This document shows positions 23,735 through 34,578 of a stretch of 64,000 bases of DNA, in pieces (position 1 is the first letter of the stretch; every line of letters begins with the position of its first letter). The translations under genes were made by a program, and so were the position numbers. Under the pieces are notes generated by a model, which worked only from the letters and a program-made list of their open reading frames with translations, was not told the DNA's origin and made no database searches. Origin of the DNA: Litoditis marina. Lineage: Eukaryota; Nematoda; Chromadorea; Rhabditida; Rhabditidae. The stretch is taken from contig OZ038434.1 in assembly GCA_964036275.1 (NCBI GenBank), positions 37,161,279-37,225,278 of the forward strand, written 5' to 3'.

Positions 23735-24890
23735 ATAATAATAAACTTTATCAGTATAGTGATGGACCAACAACGAATTACGAATTCAAACCAATTGAAC
23801 TGATATTCGAAAAAACAAAGAAAAATAAAAACTAGTACATACGCAAAGTGGCTGATATGTTGATACTCCTGAGACTCAGTGAGAAGATCTAGATGGAAAG
23901 GGTACCCAGGATTGATTGATGTTAAACCGGAAACCATAGCGATCAAAGTACACGTCAGATACAATTGGGGCTAGATGAGGGGTCAATTGATAGCAACCAT
24001 GGAAACAGCTGTAACGTTCACGCATGTAAACTCCACTTAGGTGCATGTTATACAACATGTCAACATTGTCATTTACACATTTCAAAGAAGCATCATCAAG
24101 GGCATCATGTAACGATGGAGGGTCGATAATGGATGGTGTATCACACATAGGAGAAGGATCATCAGCTTTTTGGGTAACTCCAACAGGGACGGGACTTTGG
24201 ATAGCAGGTTGATCATCAAAAGGAACATGGGTTGTACGAGTAGATATAGAGTTTGGAGATGGAAATGCGGACAGAAGATTGGAAACGACATTTCTGGTTT
24301 GTTCAACTAACTCCATTTCAATTGGAAGAATAGGATCGGCAGACGGTGTTGGTGTTGTAGTTTGGTCGGTGACCTCAGCTCGGGCGGCGTCTCGTTTTGA
24401 TTGTCTGGCGAGGAATCCGGCCTTGCGCTGTTCCGGGGTCTCGAACTTCCGAACATGAAAAGTTGACATAGAAGCATCAGATTTCAAAGCAGTAGATAGA
24501 TCTATTAGACGAGGAAACGGAATACCATCTTTGATAGATACTTTGAGTGGACGAGGTAAACCATCTTGACGAGGCTTACCCAAACGGTGAAGAATGGAAA
24601 TATTAGATGGAGAGACGGATACCAAATTGAAAACTGCATTCACCTTTTTCTTTGTTGAAGAATCCTCTGGTAGGCCATAAATAGTGAGACAGCGACGATC
24701 ATTGAAGTGGTGAAGTTGGGATTGAATAATAGTGGGTAGAGATTGTGTCAGAGAGTCGAGTTTGGAATTGAGTGTTTTGATTTCACTCAAAAGGGTGGAA
24801 AAATGGGTTCGAAGTGGTACCATTTTTGAACGAGGCGATGGCATGGTAATCAATCGAGAGGGGTCACCTCACACGACCGACACAAATGGT
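23735..24890 (-). mobile_element. non-LTR element reduced to ORF1 and 3' tail
   Basis: On the minus strand it starts near 24890, carries a complete ORF1 and ends in (TTA)n-like repeats at about 23748-23735 after a CTATACTGATAAA motif. The same 3' end occurs at 55255-55440. No endonuclease or RT sequence lies between ORF1 and the tail, so it looks like an internally deleted, non-autonomous copy. Confidence 0.65.
23876..24844 (-). CDS. non-LTR retrotransposon ORF1 protein
   Basis: About 322 codons from the ATG at 24844 (MPSPRSKMV). Residues about 15-45 form a coiled-coil-like heptad segment (LLSEIKTLNSKLDSLT). Residues about 50-150 resemble the RRM-like ORF1 domain: RRCLTIYGLPED, ISILHRLGKPR, RPLKVSI, then RKFETPEQRKAG. 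The rest is Pro/Ser/Thr-rich and ends in an aromatic tail. The plan parallels the CR1 ORF1 at 5952-6758 but the sequence differs. Confidence 0.65.
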   Translation of the reverse strand: MPSPRSKMVPLRTHFSTLLSEIKTLNSKLDSLTQSLPTIIQSQLHHFNDRRCLTIYGLPEDSSTKKKVNAVFNLVSVSPSNISILHRLGKPRQDGLPRPLKVSIKDGIPFPRLIDLSTALKSDASMSTFHVRKFETPEQRKAGFLARQSKRDAARAEVTDQTTTPTPSADPILPIEMELVEQTRNVVSNLLSAFPSPNSISTRTTHVPFDDQPAIQSPVPVGVTQKADDPSPMCDTPSIIDPPSLHDALDDASLKCVNDNVDMLYNMHLSGVYMRERYSCFHGCYQLTPHLAPIVSDVYFDRYGFRFNINQSWVPFPSRSSH

Positions 24891-25122
24891 GGGAAGTAAG
24901 TGTCCAGATTACACCAACGAAATTTGGCGGAAATCCAAAAACGCCAACATACCAAACTTCCAGACCAAACATTCGAAATCCCTTCAAGTGTGCGATTCCC
25001 CCTCTCTCGTTCGGTGAGATGTTTTTGATTCAATATCGGGATGGTTACTCTAAGCTCAAGCGTTTTCAAGCAAGTTTCTTTTAGGTTAGACCAATCTTTC
25101 TGAACGTTTCAAGCGGACTCAC

Positions 25123-25609
25123 CGTAACCAATAAATAGGACAGCATAACAATTGCCAGAAACAGGATTACTCCCCAAACGGTGAGTTTTCCACCCCCTAT
25201 AACCAGTAGACGATGATAGAACGAAATGGCAGTCGTTATAACGTGGTTGGTCGCCAGACCCAGCAGAATGACAAAACTGAAATATAGGAATATATTTCGT
25301 TTTTCATAGAATATGACAATAGATTTGGATTTGGACACCAAAACAACCCGACCAAAACCAAAAACGGTTGGTCAAGTAAGGAGAAAGTGTGGAGAAGACT
25401 ATATCAACATTTTACCTCGGACACAAGAGAACGAATAGAACCAGCTGAAGGAGAACAGAAACAGTTTGGTAGTCAAGTATGACATCGAATTCGGGATAGA
25501 ATAGAGAATAGCAGAATACTCTCAATTGAGTACAGTTCAGCAGTGGTATCCACATGTCATAACCACAAGTACACCATTGGACGACCACGGATGTAGTGAA
25601 ATATATCAT
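25123..25609 (-). pseudogene. receptor fragment R5 (E2 + E4, open)
   Basis: E2 (25609-25416, 194 bp) encodes MIYFTTSVVVQWCT... through LDYQTVSVLLQLVLF to LLCP. E4 (25276-25123, full 154 bp) encodes FVILLGLATNHVITTAI to LSYLLVT. Both are open, and E2|E4 joins in frame (AG|T). E2 has an in-frame deletion of about 20 codons relative to R1/R3, E3 is missing and no E5-E8 follow. It could encode a roughly 116-residue three-TM protein, but is more likely a relic. Its E4 is duplicated at 59496-59613. Confidence 0.65.
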
Positions 25610-25839
25610 CTGAAAGAAGTGTAGTTATGTATGGGTTAAAGTTCTCAAAACTGTCCGGTTAATTTTATTTTTATTTTCCGCTATTATTTGTTTACTTTGT
25701 TACGCTGAAATCAGGTCAAAATATAAGAACTTCAACTATACCAAAGTTTTCCTGTATGACTAAACGACTCAATTTCATTTTAGTCACAATAAGGAACAAT
25801 AAGTTACATTTCATAGAACATGAACGAGCCAAACGTTAC

Positions 25840-26196
25840 CTCCATCGAACTTGGTCCTTTTCTGGCATTGGAGCATTCTCAGAATGTATTCTTCGTTGAA
25901 AACCTCTGCGATCTCCTTGTGAAGTGTTGTTGAGGTTTCACGGTAGATATGATGGTGAGGTAGGCCAATCGACCCAGAATGAAGAGGTGTCTGGACGAAA
26001 ACTGGTGTCTCGCTCAGATGTATCAATGTACAGTAGCACTCTTCGTAAACGGTATCCGTTTCTTCTCCAATATTTTATCTGACTTTGACCGTGACAAGTT
26101 GGATCAAATCTTCTCATTCAACCGTTCCGAGAAGCAAGGAATCTAGACCGTTGTCACCATTTCGTTCATGAAATCAGTTGGGATGGGGATTGACAT
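25840..26196 (-). pseudogene. unidentified coding remnant
   Basis: From the ATG at 26196 the minus strand reads MSIPIPTDFMNEMVTTV then stops. After a frame change it gives CFSERLNEK, EDLIQLVTVKVR, a stop, then a long open piece, TVYEECYCTLIHLSETPVF ... IGLPHHHIYRETSTT ... FNEEYILRMLQCQKRTKF, ending at a plausible donor (GATGGAG|GTAACG, 25840). Composition looks coding but the family is not recognised. The first part recurs, less damaged, at 56546-56466. It lies just upstream of R5, out of phase with it. Confidence 0.4.
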
Positions 26197-26339
26197 GGAT
26201 TGACAGTTGTAGTTTGCACTCGAAACATAATTCCATCTTCGAACAAAATAAGCATGAGCAAACTACAAACACAGTAGGATGTACTTGAGTTCAATTGTGT
26301 CAACTGAACACAGGAGAAAGATGTGTCCTATGAAATACA

Positions 26340-26680
26340 CGGTCGCTTCGCTATGATATAACAGGTTTGTAGTTTGATCGCGATACGCTGATCACAACCG
26401 AGATTCGGTCAACGATTGCTAATTTTGTTTTCTAGATAAAACAACGTGTTTTTGAAAACAATTGAGATGTGTTTTGGAGAAATATGGAGCAAACTAACCT
26501 GATAGTTTGAACATAAATATTGTAGAAGTAAGTACGTGGTACTTTCCAGAGATGTCTGATCCGGTAATGAGAATTATAGAGGGCTAAAGGTGACACCAAG
26601 ATGCCACGCCCATGAGTTAATTGGGGTTTCTGTTTTGAGCAGCACACCTGGGTAATAATATTGAAAAAGCAATGGGACCA
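26340..26680 (-). repeat. U repeat, partial copy
   Basis: Contains the TTTGTAGTTTGATCGCG motif and the ATTATAGAGGG...GACACCAAGATGCCACGCC block. It is more diverged than the other U copies and upstream of R5. Confidence 0.5.
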
Positions 26681-26825
26681 ATAGGTAATTGGATGAGAAA
26701 TTGGATTGGATTCAATGGATAAATGCAGTCAATTATGCCCTAGAAGTAAAGATAGAAATCAACTTATTATTTTCCGTGTGTCAAAACTTGAAATACAAAT
26801 ATACTGTTAGTTAGTTAGTTAGTTA

Positions 26826-26960
26826 GTTGGTTAGTTGGTTGCACAGTCACGTGAAACATGTTACACACAGCAGAACTCAGAAACGTGCAATGACAAAGTG
26901 CACGATACCTCATTAGAATGCTTACTTACGTGACTATTCAATCGACATTTAGTATATAAT
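26826..26960 (-). repeat. MITE-A copy 5
   Basis: TTGCACAGTCACGTGAAACATG to ACGTGACTATTCAATCGAC. It is preceded by a (TTAG)n run (26805-26830), and the partner copy lies at 15672. Confidence 0.72.
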
Positions 26961-28043
26961 GTCGAATTCAGAAATCTGCTCAAACTAAAACACGGCTTTG
27001 GCTTCTGAAAACTTATCAAAAACTGAGAATCTGAAATTTGGGTCAAAATTCACAGGTTGTGTTTATTGGACCTAGAGAAGCTTAAGTTTATAGTTCAAAA
27101 GATATAAAAATATATTAAAGTTAAACTTTCGTATTCCGGATGTTTTTGGATAGTGGGATATGAAGCATTGAGGACCCTTATTTTTTTTACAGACATATAG
27201 CGTTTTAGAGTATCGTCATGGATTGGTGACATTTTCCCTTATGAAGTGGTCCACGTAAGTGGGGGTGAGTTTTACGGTGAGGGTCCCAGATCCTATATCT
27301 CGGCTCAACGTGGTTCGATTCCCGGAAACTCTTTTTCAGGTGTTCATCAACTCAGTTGATGGCGGTTTGCAGAAAATTGAGTTGGTAGGTCGAAACTGAA
27401 AACGTTATTGCTCGTGGTGATTTTATTTTTTTCTTATTTTAGCGATAAAAATCGTTAAAATGATGTTCAGATGTGAACGTTTCCGGAACACTATTTTTCT
27501 ATCGAGATTTATCCAGAAATCGGTTTTCGATTCGTGAAATTCGGTTGAGGGCAGACTTATGGCCGAAGTTTCAAAATTTTGCATAACGCATAACGATTTT
27601 CAGAACTTTCCGGGAAAAGGGTGGTAATCCTGGTTTAAACGAAGATACTCAGCTGAAACTTGCTCGAGGAGTGAAATAGGTATTTCTGACTATTCTGTAA
27701 ATGATTCGGCCAGAAATGCTTATAACTGGCCAACTTTTTCAATGTCGCTAAAAAACGACAAAATCAAATCGACATTTTGGCCGGTTGGTTTTATAAACGC
27801 AAAATCGAAAAGTTCATTTTGGGTGTACGTGGTTTGTTTTTGAGCTTGGATGTTTGAAAGGAAACCTATCTGAAATAAACATAACCTGCGAAGTTTTGAA
27901 GCAAATTTGTGTTGGAGATAGATTGAGGTGGTTTGGCAGTTGTTACCCCTTTTTTGGACGGAACGACGTGAAAAAATACGGAAAGTTGGTATTTGTTTAC
28001 GGAACTCGCAACAGCAGCGTGATTTGGCGGTCCATATCAGCTT
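26826..28043. repeat. inverted dispersed repeat, right arm
   Basis: Reverse complement of 14395-15800 without the roughly 180-bp insert of that arm. It abuts a receptor E2 stub at 28045 and MITE-A at its other end. It is non-coding. Confidence 0.7.
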
Positions 28044-28044
28044 T

Positions 28045-28482
28045 CTATTGGTTCTATTGTGTCCGAGGTAAATTGTTGATATTCAGAGGCGAATAGATGC
28101 AATACAATAATTCCAGCTTGTTCTCATAAGAGACAGGAAATTTTACAGAGTTAATAGTTAAGAGTAACTTTTTCTTATTATACTAATTCATTACGCATAA
28201 CACTTTGTCTCATATTTCCTTATATTTATAGTATAGTCTCCTCCACACATTCTCGCCACTTGACTAACCGTTTCTGTTTTTCGCTCGGGTTGTTTCGGAT
28301 TGTCTCTCTATGATTTAAATAACGAAATATTAATGTTTCAGTTTCGCTATTCTGGTGTTTCTAGCGACCAACAACGTTATGACGACTGCCATTCCGTTCT
28401 ATCATCGTCTACTGGTTATAATGGGCAAAAAGTCACTTTTTGAGAGTTATCATGTTTCTGGCTGTCCTCCTTATTGGTTACG
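28045..28482 (+). pseudogene. receptor fragment R6 (E2 stub + E4)
   Basis: Only the last 23 bp of E2 remain (TTGTGTCCGAG|GTAAAT), joined to the inverted dispersed repeat. E4 (28342-28482) reads FAILVFLATNNVMTTAI and then frameshifts at a shortened A-run in GGCAAAAAGTC. It is a duplicate of R1. Confidence 0.72.
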
Positions 28483-28494
28483 GTAAGTCCCGTT

Positions 28495-28499
<5 letters not shown>

Positions 28500-28554
<55 letters not shown>

Positions 28555-28582
28555 GTGAGAGAGTGAGAGAGAGAGTGTGAGA
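28500..28582. repeat. (GA)n microsatellite
   Basis: GA run with GTGAGT interruptions. Inverted counterpart of the (TC)n at 10338. Confidence 0.9.
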
Positions 28583-28989
28583 AAGAGGGAAAACACCGCA
28601 CTCATTTTGAAGATATAACCCTAGCAAATTCATTCTAGGTTTTTGCACAGTTCGAATTTCTCTTGTTAGCAAATAAAGAGCATGAGTTAACACGGAAGGA
28701 TAGTAAGATTTTTCACCATCTCCAATCAATACGTATATTTTCCAGGGCCAACCAACTCTCTTCCAAGCCAGTGACAGCTTCTTCAACACCAACAATCATT
28801 GATCACAACTATTGTTTGTATATAACGAATCAAAAAGAAATCAGCCAATAAACTTTCCATGTTTTTGCTTGTGGTTTCTGACCAAACAAACTTAACGAAT
28901 AGATGCACTTGAAAAACTTTTCGTAAAGGGTTTATCAATGCCAATGCAATAACTCCTGGTATAGTAGCTGTCAAAATTTATAAGTTTAT

Positions 28990-29061
28990 GTGTCTGGCCG
29001 GAATCGAACCTGCGGGCAGAATATTCGCAACTGAGCGCTAACCACTGCGCTATAAGAGCAC
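28990..29061 (-). repeat. tRNA-derived repeat, copy 3 (best preserved)
   Basis: 72 nt with a perfect-looking A box (TAGCGCAGTGGTTAGCG), B box (GGTTCGATTCC), D stem GCGC/GCGC and a nearly paired T arm. The acceptor stem and anticodon stem do not pair (GTGCTCT against CAGACAC), so it is not a functional tRNA. It is followed by ACATAAACTTATAAATTTT as in the other copies. It probably represents a SINE-like family with pol III promoter. Confidence 0.55.
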
Positions 29062-29097
29062 ATACCAGCGGAAAGTGAGATATACAGTACTCTGTCA

Positions 29098-29873
29098 TCT
29101 GTCATCTGGCCTTCTGAGTTCCAGAATACGTCATATTTAGACAAAGTTTCATCGTTAATATACCATTTTTAAGATATTTTCACCATTTGAAAATATATCT
29201 GACGTCAACTTTGCACTTTTCAAAAATGACGTCATCTGGTCGTCAGAATCCCAGAATACGTCACTCTTAGATTGAGTTTCACCGTTAGTTGACCCTTTCT
29301 AAGATATTACCATCATTTGAAAATATATGTGACGTCAACTTTGCACTTTTCAAAAATGACGTCATCTGGTCTCCAGAATCCTGAAGGACGTCAGAATACA
29401 ATACTTCATATTCAAACAAATTGCACGTTGGCATCATATTTCAATTTTCAAGCAAATCGGTAATTGTTTCTCTACGTTACAGTACAGTTTGAGTTATCGA
29501 CCGGACAGAGAGAGTGAGAGAGCGTGCTGAATGGAGAGACGCAGATACTTTTCGAAAAATGTCTATAACTTTGATTAAAACAATTTTTTTTGCAAATTGT
29601 TTTTGGTCCGCCAGGGTTTGAGTAGGTATCACATGTCTTCCACAATTTTCAACAAAATCGATTCGGTAGAAACCCTTAAACTGGGAATTTTCCCTTGTCA
29701 CCGATTTCGATAAAATTTGGGGCACACTTTGCAAATATGCTGTAGAAACTTCCCCAATTTGTAAAAGTTCTGTTTTGCAAATTTCAGCCTTTTTATGGGA
29801 AAACTAAAAAAACGGAGGCGCGCATTAGCCGGACCAAAGACAAATCTCGCACAGCGCTTCGCGCTGCGCGCGA
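29098..29873 (-). mobile_element. Helitron-like element H3 (partial)
   Basis: On the minus strand it starts A|TCGCGCGCAGCGCGAAGCGC at 29873. The first 60 bp match H2 at 57612. It then runs into a TGACGTCA array (29170-29400) like that of H2, but there is no terminal palindrome; a tRNA-derived repeat follows instead. The host around the 5' end (GACATAA|T) matches uninterrupted sequence near 51787, consistent with an AT target. Confidence 0.5.
29150..29400. repeat. 130-bp TGACGTCA array, short
   Basis: ATGACGTCATCTGG occurs at about 29228 and 29358, exactly 130 bp apart, each preceded by TGACGTCAACTTTGCAC. About two units; homologous to 58140-58630. Confidence 0.8.
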
Positions 29874-29879
29874 TTATGT

Positions 29880-30925
29880 CTATTCATATTTCACGTTACC
29901 ATGATCATCGTCTTTAGAGGCATAGGCGAAAGCGATCATTTTGTTGTCTGTTCTTCTGTATTTGTAGTTCGATCACATTCCTGAAGTCAACAGTTTTTAT
30001 TTTTCTCATGTTCAGGACACCATAATTTGGTTCATATTCTCACCTCTTGAACATAATTGAGGTTCAAGGTAAATCCGCAATTACCTATCGCCTTTCCAAT
30101 ATTCTCACCCAGGTGTGCTACTCAAAACTGAAACCCCAATTAACTCGTAGGCGTGGCATCTTGGTGTAACCTTTGACCCTATATAATTCCCATTACCGGA
30201 TCATACATCTCTGGAAAGTACTACACACTTACCCATACAATATTTATGTTCTCCCCATCAGGTTAGCTTTATTCATGTTTCTTTACCAGAAATCTCAATT
30301 GTTCCCAATGAACACGATGTTTATCGAGAATAGAAGGTTTGCCAATTGTTCACCGAATCGTAGCTGTAATGCACTTTGCGATCAAACTACAAACCTGTTC
30401 AACGTAGCAAAGCGAGCGTGTATTTCATGGAAAAAATATTTTGGCTGTTTTTAGATAACACAGTCTATCTCTGTGTTGTATTCTGCTGTGTTTGTGAACA
30501 ATAGTTCGAGCAGTTGTGTAGCAATAGAACGCATAATACGTTTTGAGCTGGAAAGAGAACGTTTTACCCATATTCGTGTAATTGATTTCTTCAAGGAAAT
30601 CAACCGTTTGATAGAGAATATCAGATTTTTTTCACTACGCTTGAATGGTACTGACTTTTTCAGGAAATATGTGAAGTGCGGGTGGTGATGGTGAAAGGCT
30701 TCGGTTGATCGTATCGAAAAGAAATACCAGCTTGGTTCCCGATCAGTTTCCGACCCTTTCTTCAATTACTGGACAAGGTAATTTAGTTTTATTAGTACAA
30801 TATAAGTAACTTGAAATAAACGAAACTAAGTAGAAGTTTTATTATCTAGAACTTCACGAGCTTCAAACCTATTTTCGTACTTTGGTGGAGGCGCGGAGGC
30901 CAAAACGGTGTAACTTTGAACTTCA
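29880..30925 (+). repeat. U repeat, copy 3
   Basis: Runs from ATGTCTATTCATATTTCACG through TTGGTGTAACCTTTGACCC and TACCGGATCATACATC to CGGAGGCCAAAACGGTGT. It leads directly into host sequence and receptor fragment R7, giving the standard unit order U repeat, E2, E4. Confidence 0.65.
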
Positions 30926-31048
30926 CAGATAGTTCTAGTTATTATTAGTTCATTTGGTTATTCATGCGAAAACTTCGTTCAGGTTAAGAACTCAGTTGTG
31001 AGAACCGTTGTTTTGTGATCCAGGTATAACTTTCCCACTTTTTTTCAG

Positions 31049-31292
31049 GTGTTATATTCCACCACATCCATGATCGTTGTTTACATCATGAATCATATTC
31101 TTCTACATTCCGGTCATATATACTGGTTTTCAATGTAAATGCGTTTTTGATCCGTACAGTACCACTGATGTACTGGACTCAACTGAGGACAATCTGCTAA
31201 TCTCTAATTCATCCCGAATTCGATGTCATACTCCACTACCAAACTGTTTCCGCTCTCCTTCAGCTGATTCTATTGGTTCTATTATGTCCGAG
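31049..31292 (+). pseudogene. receptor fragment R7 (E2 only)
   Basis: After TTTTTCAG it begins GTGTTATATTCCACC (ATG lost) and ends TTATGTCCGAG|GTATGT. An internal frame change precedes HYQTVSALLQL. No E4 follows before R8. Confidence 0.68.
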
Positions 31293-31693
31293 GTATGTCT
31301 AAAATTAGAATTATGGTTGAATTATCCTGACTTGAAAACACGGTTGAATTCCTAATTGAGATTGAAAAACGATGAAACTATGCACTGGTTTTCTGGATTT
31401 CAAATTGGCAAGCGCGTTGGTTGAATGATGGAGAAAACTATTCTCTGCAAACTATTGGAAATCGTAAAAGACTTTTCAACTGAGATGCAAACTTCTGAGC
31501 TTACTTCATCAACTTACTTTTACACGTGTGATGTAGTACATTTGACAGAATCGAAACAAAGTACGTAGTATGTAAATAAATAGTTGTGCAATTTCCTTGA
31601 GGCCTGAAATAAACGGCGCGAAATTAACAATTGGCAGTAAAAAAATGTAAACACTGTTATTTTGTGACCCATGAATAACAGTGCTTCTTTCAG

Positions 31694-32175
31694 ATGATAT
31701 ATTTCCCTACATCCATGGTCGTTTTCAACAACATGAATTATATTTTTCTGTATTCCGGTCATACATACTGGTTTTCAATACCCCTGATGTTCTGCCCCCA
31801 TTCGTGAATATTCTGCTATTCTCTATTTTATCACGAATTTGATGTCATACTCCACTACCAAACTGTTTCTGCTCTCCTTCAGCTGGTTCTATTGATTCTA
31901 CTATGTCCGAGGTAAATTGTTGATATAGTTTTCTCCACACTTTCTCGCCACCCGACTAACCGTTTTTGGTTTTTGCTCGGGTTGTTTTGGTGTCCAAATC
32001 CATTTCCATATAGTTTGAATAACGAAATATTCCTGTTTCAGTTTCGCTATTTTGATGAACCTGGCGACCAACCACGTTATGACGACTGCTATTTCGTTCT
32101 ATCATCGTCTACTGGTTATGAAGGGAGAAAAGGTCACCGTTTGGAGAGTGATTATGTTCCTGAAAATTGGTTATG
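31694..32175 (+). pseudogene. receptor fragment R8 (E2 + E4)
   Basis: E2 (31694-31911) starts MIYFPTSMVVFNNMNYIF and hits a TGA after PLMFCPHS. E4 (32042-32175, 134 bp) is open: FAILMNLATNHVMTTAI ... FLKIGYG, the same shortened E4 form as R2. E3 and E5-E8 are absent. Confidence 0.72.
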
Positions 32176-32407
32176 GTGAGTCCGGTGGAAATTTTGGAAT
32201 TATGCAAAAAGTTGCTTAAACGCTTGAGCTTAGAGTAACCATCCCGAGATTAGCTCAAAAACATCCAACCAAACCAGATAGAGGGGAAACCGCACTCATT
32301 TTAAATACTAAAAGTATGAACCCAGTTTAAGTTTAAGCCGCAACAGGCAAAGTAGGCAGAAGTAGTAATAGGTGTTTAGTGACTCATGGATAACTATATG
32401 TTTTCAG

Positions 32408-32550
32408 ATGATACCACTACATTCATGGTCGTTTTTAACAACCTGAATCCTATTCTTCTACATTTCGGTCATATATACTGGTTTTCAATGGTTTACTCGT
32501 GGTTTTGGATCAGTACAGTTACACTGACTGATGTACTGTTATTATGAGGT
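32408..32550 (+). pseudogene. receptor fragment R9 (start of E2)
   Basis: TTTTCAG|ATGATACCACTACATTCATGG aligns with the E2 start but is frameshifted and stops aligning after the GGTTTTCAATGG block. A similar fragment lies at 54700. Confidence 0.55.
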
Positions 32551-34400
32551 TTGTACTTCAGTCATATCTGTATCTACTGGTGAGAGATCCTCTGCAACAA
32601 ATGTTTAATGCCAACCCTCAGTTTTTTCCTGCGTTTGAACACACATGACGTCGCTCTTAACAGTGCAGGCTTGAACAAACCTTCCGAAAACATTTACTTA
32701 CAAAATGAGCTGGTGATACCTAGCGGTTGTATAACCTTTTGATTAGCTGTTTTGTACTTGAAGAGGTTGAAGAGGTGTCGGGAATCAAGGGGATCAAACT
32801 GATCAAAGTACAAACATGAAGGTATAGGGCAGCGTACATCGTATGTAGCTGATTCGGCGTCTAACACGTAGTCTTTCCCATACCCACTGAATCTCCTAAT
32901 TTGAGATTTTATTCGTAATTCGCCCTTGTAGCTTTTCGGATGAAAATGTTGACTGTCGCCATGTTTCTAGATCAAACTAAAAGGTCAACCCTTATATACT
33001 CGAAACTACTATGTGAGGTGTGGTACCTAACATACCTAACACAACCTCTAAGCTATGATACCTAATCTCGTTATAGAACACAACAAAATTATCAGAGCTG
33101 AAAACATGACATCCTGAGGTTGACGAAGTTCCTCTCACGCAGCATTTTCACGCTCCAACTCGTTGGATTTCTGCTTCCGGCAACCCAAAAACGCCCGGTT
33201 GATTCCGAAAATGAACAAATATATAAATGATAAAATCTGTATTGACTTTGCTCCGTAATGTACGAACAAAACTGGACTATTTTGCTGGTACGGTTGTGGA
33301 TCATAAGGCGGTTCAGCCAGAAAATTTTAAAGATTAATGACAATACACCAGTATGACAGAATTCGATTTACAAGTTGCTTCTATAATAGTCATGCTCTCT
33401 TGTTCGTGCGGGCGTTCCCAATATTTCGTCATAGTTTGATGTTCTTGATGAGTTCAACTCAGGAAGTAACGACTTGTACTACAAATACAGTGAGATCAGT
33501 GCGCCCAGTGTTGATAGTGAAGATTTATTTCTCAGGCATAACCTGGGGAAGTTAGGGAGTACTTGAGGGGCGTGGCTTATCGAAAACTCGACATTGAAAA
33601 CATTTTTGTGTTGAAAATAGACAGTGAGAGGGGGTCAACATAACTCGGCACTTAGACGGTAATATGCGAAGGTAATATGTTCCGGAACAGAGCAGCTCGC
33701 TTCCTAATACTCGCTCTGTGTAAAACACTTAGTGGGTTTCGTACCACACATTTGCGCTAAGTTTGAGTCCGTCCGACGCTGAACGAACCACTCCGTGCCT
33801 ATTTGTAGCCGAACATAGAAAATTTGAGAATCACAGGGGTATATAGAGAAGAGTTTTACCGCAACATGCTGGTCCCTGTTTCCCACGGCTAAGTTCCTTT
33901 TTTTCTTCCCCGCACAAGAGCGAATCCTACATAAGCTTCAGGAAGTATACTATCGGGAACTAACTGTCATTTCATATAGATAAAAGTTCGAATTGGATGT
34001 AAACCACACTAGACCATGAATAAAACGCCAAACTTGAAACTGCTATTTTCAGAAGAAACCTTTCTGCTCTGGATAGACTCGAAGGACAACTGCCTTTTGC
34101 CGGGTCGAGACATCTCTAAGAGACGCTGAGAAAAAAGACTATTAACACTTTTGTGACTAATAAACTATCTGTGTAACTGTTGTGTCGATAAAAGGGTTTT
34201 CTGTTCTTGATTGTTATGAAATCAGACAAGTAAGTTTATAGAAAGTAATATAAAATTGAACAATAATTGGAAGATAACAGCCCGATATCGACAAATAACT
34301 TAAACAAAACCAGTGTCAAGAATCAGTGTCAAGAACAGGAGATGAACGTGTACAGGATAACGACAATAGAAATACACAATTGTTTAAATTTGTCCGAACA
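32551..34400. other. no supported gene
   Basis: Contains an inverted piece (about 32800-32905) of the 23.27-23.39 kb segment. A possible terminal exon after CTATTTTCAG at 34053 (ETFLLWIDSKDN ... TGA, AATAAA near 34165) has no recognisable upstream exon, so I do not call it. Confidence 0.4.
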
Positions 34401-34411
34401 ATAATGTTAGT

Positions 34412-34533
34412 CAATTGCCCAGTCACGTGAAACATGTTAAACACATCAGAACTCAGAAACATGCCATGACAAAGTACACGATGCCTCATTAGAATGCTGA
34501 CTTCACGTGACTATTTATTTTACTAGTATACTG
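34412..34533 (-). repeat. MITE-A copy 6, carrying gene B poly(A) signal
   Basis: TTGCCCAGTCACGTGAAACATG to ACGTGACTATTTATTTTACTAG. Other copies read ACTATTCAATTTACTT at the end. Here the change to TATTTATT creates AATAAA on the minus strand (about 34513-34518), some 60 bp beyond the gene B stop. Confidence 0.72.
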
Positions 34534-34578
34534 GAACGTGATGGAAAAGAACAGTCGAAAAATCAAGTCGCCTCCCTA

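Noticed and set aside
28990..29061. Functional tRNA gene
   Set aside because: A and B boxes are good but acceptor and anticodon stems do not pair. Treated as tRNA-derived repeat.
31973..32179. Frames reading FRYFDEPGDQQRYDDC over receptor E4 copies
   Set aside because: This is the +2 shadow of E4; the acceptor phase requires FAILM.LATNN.
33337..33555. Short frames in 33-34 kb
   Set aside because: No splice-consistent neighbours or family resemblance.
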